Below the pieces are notes generated by a model, which had not been told where the DNA came from, did not search any database, and saw only the letters and a list, made by a program, of their open reading frames with translations. This document shows, piece after piece, positions 29,973 through 33,698 of a stretch of 33,698 bases of DNA (its first letter is position 1; each line of letters opens with the position of its first letter). The stretch is from Lactiplantibacillus herbarum (GTDB taxonomy: Bacteria; Bacillota; Bacilli; Lactobacillales; Lactobacillaceae): positions 1 to 33,698 of the forward strand of contig NZ_LFEE01000035.1 in NCBI RefSeq assembly GCF_001039045.1, given 5' to 3'. Made by a program: the position numbers and the translations under genes.

Positions 29973-32549
29973 CTAATCAACTGACTTTAATGCGTCCAAC
30001 ATGTTGACTCGTTTCAGCTTGCGATGCATCATCACCATTACTAACAAACTAAAGGCTAGTGTTAATAACGCTGAGTACAAATAACTGAGCGGATGAATCG
30101 TTGGTGAGAACATCAACGCGTTCGTTTCGGCCGTTTGTAAGATGTAACTGTGCAACCAATTTCCCAATAAGCATCCGAATAAGATCCCCAGTACCGTTAA
30201 GATTAGATTCTCCCGGAAAATATACATCGTCACTTCACCGTCGTAAAATCCTAGCACTTTAATCGTCGATAATTCTCGAATCCGTTCCGAGACGTTGATA
30301 TTAGTCAAATTATATAAAACGACTAATGCAAGCGCCCCCGCTGAGATGACGAAGATCAACACCACTAAGTTCATACTATCCAACATTTTAAAGTTAGTAG
30401 CCTTTTCGGTGCTCATTAACGTGACATTCAAAATACCATCCTGTTTCAACAAACGATCCGCATAGGCATTACCTTTGCGCGTACTTGAATCAGTAAACTG
30501 AACAAAGTTACTGTTGTAAATAGGTGCTTTATTGAACACCTGCCGATAATAAGTCGGACTCATGTATACAAAGTGATTGACGTAGTTTTCAGCAATCGCA
30601 CTAATGTGAATGCGTTTAGCCTGCTGTCCTGCCAACTTGATCGTTAAATCATCTCCCGCTTGAACACCATAGAGCTTAGCGAGTTTTTCATCGATCACCG
30701 CACCGCTCGTTCCCAGTTTAATCGCTTGATGCGTCTTCCGTTGCCGCAGCACGACAAATTTCGACAACTGCTGCTTAGGTGCTGGAACGCCGAGCGTCGC
30801 CGTCTGTTCCGCCACACCACTCTTCTGAACGGTCACCTGCTTCGACTGTAATGACAGACTTGCATCATACAACTTACCACGGCTAATGACGCGCTTTTGT
30901 GCCGCCGTTTCATTACCGTTACGTGTAATGATTGCATCATAATGCCAGAGTTCATTGAACTGTTTGACACTGATATCGCCAATTGAATCTTTCAAACCAA
31001 AACCAGTGATCATCATCGCCATACAACCGGCAATCCCCAGTACGGTCATCAATAATCGCTGCCGGTACCGCAATAGGTTACGAATGGTAATTTTATTGTT
31101 GAAACTCAATCGCCGCCATAACCAGTGCCAGCGTTCTAACAATAAAGTTTTACCGGCTTTAGGTGCTCGTGGCTGCAGTAATTCCGTGGGAAGACTGCGT
31201 AAGTCAGCCCATAAGACAACTAATGCCGTTCCCAGGGTACAGATCAAGGCAATCGCTAAAGCAATCCCAATATCCAACCACAGATACTGAACGTTGATGG
31301 CTGGCAAATTATACATTGTGCCGTAAGCCTGAGCGATAAAACGTGGGAAGAAGTTAACGCCGAATAGTACGCCTAAGATCGTCCCAATCAAAGCCGCTAA
31401 ACCACCGTAGATCATAAACTCACTACCAACGGCCGCGTTGCTGTATCCCAGTGCCTTCAGTGTTCCCATCTGTAGACGCAATTCCTCAACCATCCGCGTC
31501 ATCGTCGTCAAACAGATTAACGCAGCAATCGCGATGAAAAATAGGGGAAAGACGGTTGACAAAGCGACCACTCGCTGCGTATTTTCGTGATACTCCGTAT
31601 AGCCCGGATTATCACTGCGATCCGTGTATAGGTAGGTCGGTAACTTAATGGCATCGACTTGCGCCTGTGCTTGTTTGAGTTGCGTTTGTAAATTAACGAG
31701 TTGCGGCGTTCCCGCTGGTAATTGCTGCTCCAACTGAGTGACCGTTTGCTGTAACGGCTTTAATTTAGCCGTTGCTTGCGCCTTTAAATCCTGTTGACGT
31801 TTGGCAGCTTGCGGTTTTAACCACCGTTTTAACTGTGCCGTATTTTTACGATTCAACCGGCGATACTCAGCAGAGTACGGTGTCACGTGTTGTAAGTTTT
31901 TGAACTGCACGTCGATCCGCGTCAGTACGCTTAATTTCAACGTCTGTGGCCGAACATAGACCATATAATCTAACGTCCCTTTACCCACATTAGTCACACC
32001 ACGACTCGCGCTTTCAACGTATGTTGGTGAATTAACGAAACCAACAACTTTAAACGTTCGACGATTGAATTTCTTATTAAGCGCCGTCGTACTGACAATG
32101 TGATACGTCGATCCAACCTTCAACTTTGGCTGTAACTGCTGAGCTTGGGCATCGAGAACAATTTCGTTATCCCGCTTCGGTAACCGTCCCTTAACGACGC
32201 GCAACTGATTCAAGCGTTGTGTGGTTGGCAACTCCATGACCCGGACCACTTGATTATTATTCAGCTGATTAACATCCAAATACTTAGCCGATTGGTAAGT
32301 CAGCGCAGAACTGTGTTGCGCCAACACCTTAGTATCAGCCTTAGTCAAACCCAGCGTTGATTGCACACTGTTGGTGGCTAATCGCTGCTGTTTAAAATAA
32401 TCCGTCGCAGCTTGTGACATATCGGGACCGGTTGCCCGAATCCCCGTGTAAAAGGCCACACCTAGAAAGATAATCAATAGGATCGAAGCAAACCGCGCTT
32501 TTGACCGCCAAATTTCTCGTAAAATTGCTTTAAAATAAACTGCTGTCAT
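29973..32549 (-). CDS. Large FtsX/MacB-type ABC permease
   Basis: An 858-residue membrane protein with two FtsX-type permease modules. One helix lies near residues 20-40. A long extracytoplasmic domain follows, including a heptad-like coiled coil (about 245-305, rich in Gln, Lys and Leu, TVTQLEQQLPAG). Three helices come at about 335-455, then a second copy of the same layout starts after NNKITIRNLLRYRQRLLMTVLG, and three helices end the protein. This two-module plan is that of Gram-positive exporters of lipids or antimicrobial peptides. The start at 32549 follows AGGTGG and lies 9 bases after the stop of the ATPase gene; a GTG abutting that stop is less likely. Confidence 0.9.
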   Translation of the reverse strand: MTAVYFKAILREIWRSKARFASILLIIFLGVAFYTGIRATGPDMSQAATDYFKQQRLATNSVQSTLGLTKADTKVLAQHSSALTYQSAKYLDVNQLNNNQVVRVMELPTTQRLNQLRVVKGRLPKRDNEIVLDAQAQQLQPKLKVGSTYHIVSTTALNKKFNRRTFKVVGFVNSPTYVESASRGVTNVGKGTLDYMVYVRPQTLKLSVLTRIDVQFKNLQHVTPYSAEYRRLNRKNTAQLKRWLKPQAAKRQQDLKAQATAKLKPLQQTVTQLEQQLPAGTPQLVNLQTQLKQAQAQVDAIKLPTYLYTDRSDNPGYTEYHENTQRVVALSTVFPLFFIAIAALICLTTMTRMVEELRLQMGTLKALGYSNAAVGSEFMIYGGLAALIGTILGVLFGVNFFPRFIAQAYGTMYNLPAINVQYLWLDIGIALAIALICTLGTALVVLWADLRSLPTELLQPRAPKAGKTLLLERWHWLWRRLSFNNKITIRNLLRYRQRLLMTVLGIAGCMAMMITGFGLKDSIGDISVKQFNELWHYDAIITRNGNETAAQKRVISRGKLYDASLSLQSKQVTVQKSGVAEQTATLGVPAPKQQLSKFVVLRQRKTHQAIKLGTSGAVIDEKLAKLYGVQAGDDLTIKLAGQQAKRIHISAIAENYVNHFVYMSPTYYRQVFNKAPIYNSNFVQFTDSSTRKGNAYADRLLKQDGILNVTLMSTEKATNFKMLDSMNLVVLIFVISAGALALVVLYNLTNINVSERIRELSTIKVLGFYDGEVTMYIFRENLILTVLGILFGCLLGNWLHSYILQTAETNALMFSPTIHPLSYLYSALLTLAFSLLVMVMMHRKLKRVNMLDALKSVD

Positions 32550-32558
32550 CTCTGCCAC

Positions 32559-33260
32559 CTACCATTCAATTTCGGCAAGCGGTGTTGGATGCTCGTTGTA
32601 GACGACCGACTGCACCTGAGCATCATTAATACGAATGACTTGATTGCCGAGTTTAGCAATCTCACTATTATGCGTCACAATAATGACCGTCGTTTGCGTC
32701 TGTTGGGCCGCATCCTGAATAACCTGCAGGACTTGTTTCCCCGTTTGATAATCTAAGGCACCCGTGGGTTCATCACACAGCAATAACTTGGGATTCTTTG
32801 CCACAGCTCGCGCAATTGCGACTCGTTGCTGTTCCCCACCCGACAATTGTGCAGGAAAGTTACCAGCCCGCTTCGTCAAACCAACTAACGCTAACGTCTC
32901 ATCAACATCACGCGCATCCTTGGTAATCTGAGAAGCTAACTCCACATTTTCACGTGCAGTCAGATTAGGCACCAAGTTGTAGAACTGAAAGACAAAACCC
33001 ACTGCTTGGCGTCGATAAGTGGTCAGTTGTCGCGTATTCATTTGGCCAATATCGGTCCCGTCAATCAGCACTTTACCGCTAGTCGGACTATCCATCCCAC
33101 CTAAAATATTGAGCAAGGTCGATTTACCCGCACCACTAGGGCCAAGGATCACCACTACGTCACCCCGTGCGACTTCGAATGAAATATCTTTATTCGCAAC
33201 CGTCACTTGATCGCCATTTTTAAATTCTCGGCTCATTTGCTGTACATCAATGTATGGCAT
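32559..33260 (-). CDS. ABC transporter ATP-binding protein (MacB/LolD-like)
   Basis: A 233-residue nucleotide-binding subunit of the large permease downstream. Walker [10 protein letters not shown] (40-48), Q-loop in [12 protein letters not shown], signature [12 protein letters not shown] (about 138-149), Walker B LLLCDEP (about 157-163), H-loop VTHN. All key residues are present. AGGAGG lies 8 bases before the ATG. It is the first gene of the operon. A candidate promoter is -35 CTGACC, 18 bases, -10 TATGAT on the minus strand near 33299-33328. Confidence 0.92.
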   Translation of the reverse strand: MPYIDVQQMSREFKNGDQVTVANKDISFEVARGDVVVILGPSGAGKSTLLNILGGMDSPTSGKVLIDGTDIGQMNTRQLTTYRRQAVGFVFQFYNLVPNLTARENVELASQITKDARDVDETLALVGLTKRAGNFPAQLSGGEQQRVAIARAVAKNPKLLLCDEPTGALDYQTGKQVLQVIQDAAQQTQTTVIIVTHNSEIAKLGNQVIRINDAQVQSVVYNEHPTPLAEIEW

Positions 33261-33446
33261 TAACTCGCCCTCCTATATGTAATCGTTTCCTAATCTCATC
33301 ATACCGTACTTTTCTCCAGATGGTCAGGGTTTCACCTTTAATTTGTTCCTAGGGATGTAATCGTTAATCTATTGATTAAAAGTAAAAAAACGCTGAACCA
33401 GTCTTAAGTATTGGTATATCAACATTAAAATTGCAATCATCACTAA
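33261..33446. other. Upstream region of the ABC operon
   Basis: AT-rich intergenic DNA. It holds the minus-strand promoter of the ABC operon (about 33299-33328) and a small TTAATC/GATTAA inverted repeat near 33363-33378. No gene seen. Confidence 0.4.
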
Positions 33447-33457
33447 TTTATCGCTCC

Positions 33458-33618
33458 GCCAGTCAGGAAAACGTGCCATGGGGACCGGTCCCAGCCACAA
33501 AACGGTCTGGAACCTCGCTTTTGAGCCTAAAGTACAAGTCTCAAAAGACGTCCCGTAATCTAAAGGGCCAAGAACGCCACCTTAGATTACGCCTTCATGG
33601 CACCTTTCCCCGACTGGC
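33458..33618. repeat. Large branched inverted-repeat element (about 160 nt)
   Basis: Outer stem GCCAGTC-GGAAA (33458-33470) with TTTCC-GACTGGC (33605-33618). Next stem GTGCCATG (33473-33480) with CATGGCAC (33596-33603), both perfect. Inside: the self-complementary GGGACCGGTCCC (33481-33492), hairpin CTTTTGAG (33518-33525) / CTCAAAAG (33540-33547), and hairpin GTAATCTAA (33555-33563) / TTAGATTAC (33582-33590). It is a multibranch structure with no coding frame. The remaining bases to 33698 show nothing recognisable. Confidence 0.75.
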
Positions 33619-33698
33619 TACGCTTAGATTCAATTCAACTACCCATTACTTAGTCTTTACTAGTATTCAGTGCAAACAAAGATCATTCTACAGTAACA

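Overview
The window looks like chromosome of a lactic acid bacterium, most probably Lactiplantibacillus plantarum or a close relative. This rests on overall protein style, moderate GC, AGGAGG-type ribosome binding sites, many strong intrinsic terminators, a paired GtfA/GtfB-type glycosyltransferase operon, and secreted LysM proteins with long Ser/Thr-rich regions. The species is inferred from memory of such genomes; no search was run. No rRNA, tRNA, CRISPR array, transposase or phage gene is visible. The region is ordinary accessory chromosome: small operons of transporters, regulators and stress or redox enzymes.

Layout. 1-5.3 kb: a dicarboxylate/glutamate symporter, a YagU-like membrane protein, an HrtBA-like ABC exporter behind a 16-bp palindrome, and a MerR/TipAS regulator. 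5.4-8.0 kb: a nucleoside hydrolase overlapping an ECF-type S component (probable nucleoside salvage), then a RibD/DHFR-like reductase. 8.0-11.1 kb: a frameshifted Na+/H+ antiporter facing a YczE-like membrane protein and an AEC permease. 11.1-15.3 kb: a flavodoxin-like protein, a HAD hydrolase, a DHA2 drug exporter coupled to a DUF4811 protein, and a GNAT acetyltransferase. 15.4-17.4 kb: a YeiH-type exporter and a divergent LysR regulator. 17.6-23.1 kb: gtfA-gtfB glycosyltransferases facing two paralogous LysM / Ser-Thr-rich / transglycosylase-like secreted proteins. Together these form a plausible cell-wall O-glycoprotein module in which the glycosyltransferases modify Ser/Thr proteins encoded next door. 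23.3-26.0 kb: an Ogt DNA-repair methyltransferase and a NatAB-like ABC exporter. 26.4-28.5 kb: a cupin-CMD-SDR operon under a textbook MerR promoter (19-bp spacer with a 20-bp palindrome) and its divergent MerR gene; the CMD gene carries a 1-nt frameshift. 28.6-33.3 kb: an M20 deacylase/dipeptidase and a large MacB/FtsX-type ABC transporter.

The least explained material is non-coding. A family of roughly 126-nt rod-shaped inverted-repeat elements (full copies at 105-230, 7037-7161 and 17461-17587, and a 3' remnant at 28568-28606) shows compensatory changes in nested stems. Three of the four copies sit directly behind the stop codon of a minus-strand gene and before an intrinsic terminator, like a mobile 3'UTR module. 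Two larger multi-branched inverted-repeat elements (26103-26265 and 33458-33618) are separate structures. A pair of perfect, inverted DnaA-box sequences forms a 12-bp hairpin in the leader of the MerR gene at 28 kb.

Two independent 1-nt frameshifts (antiporter at about 8965, CMD at about 27400) could be real gene decay or sequencing error; the sequence alone cannot tell.
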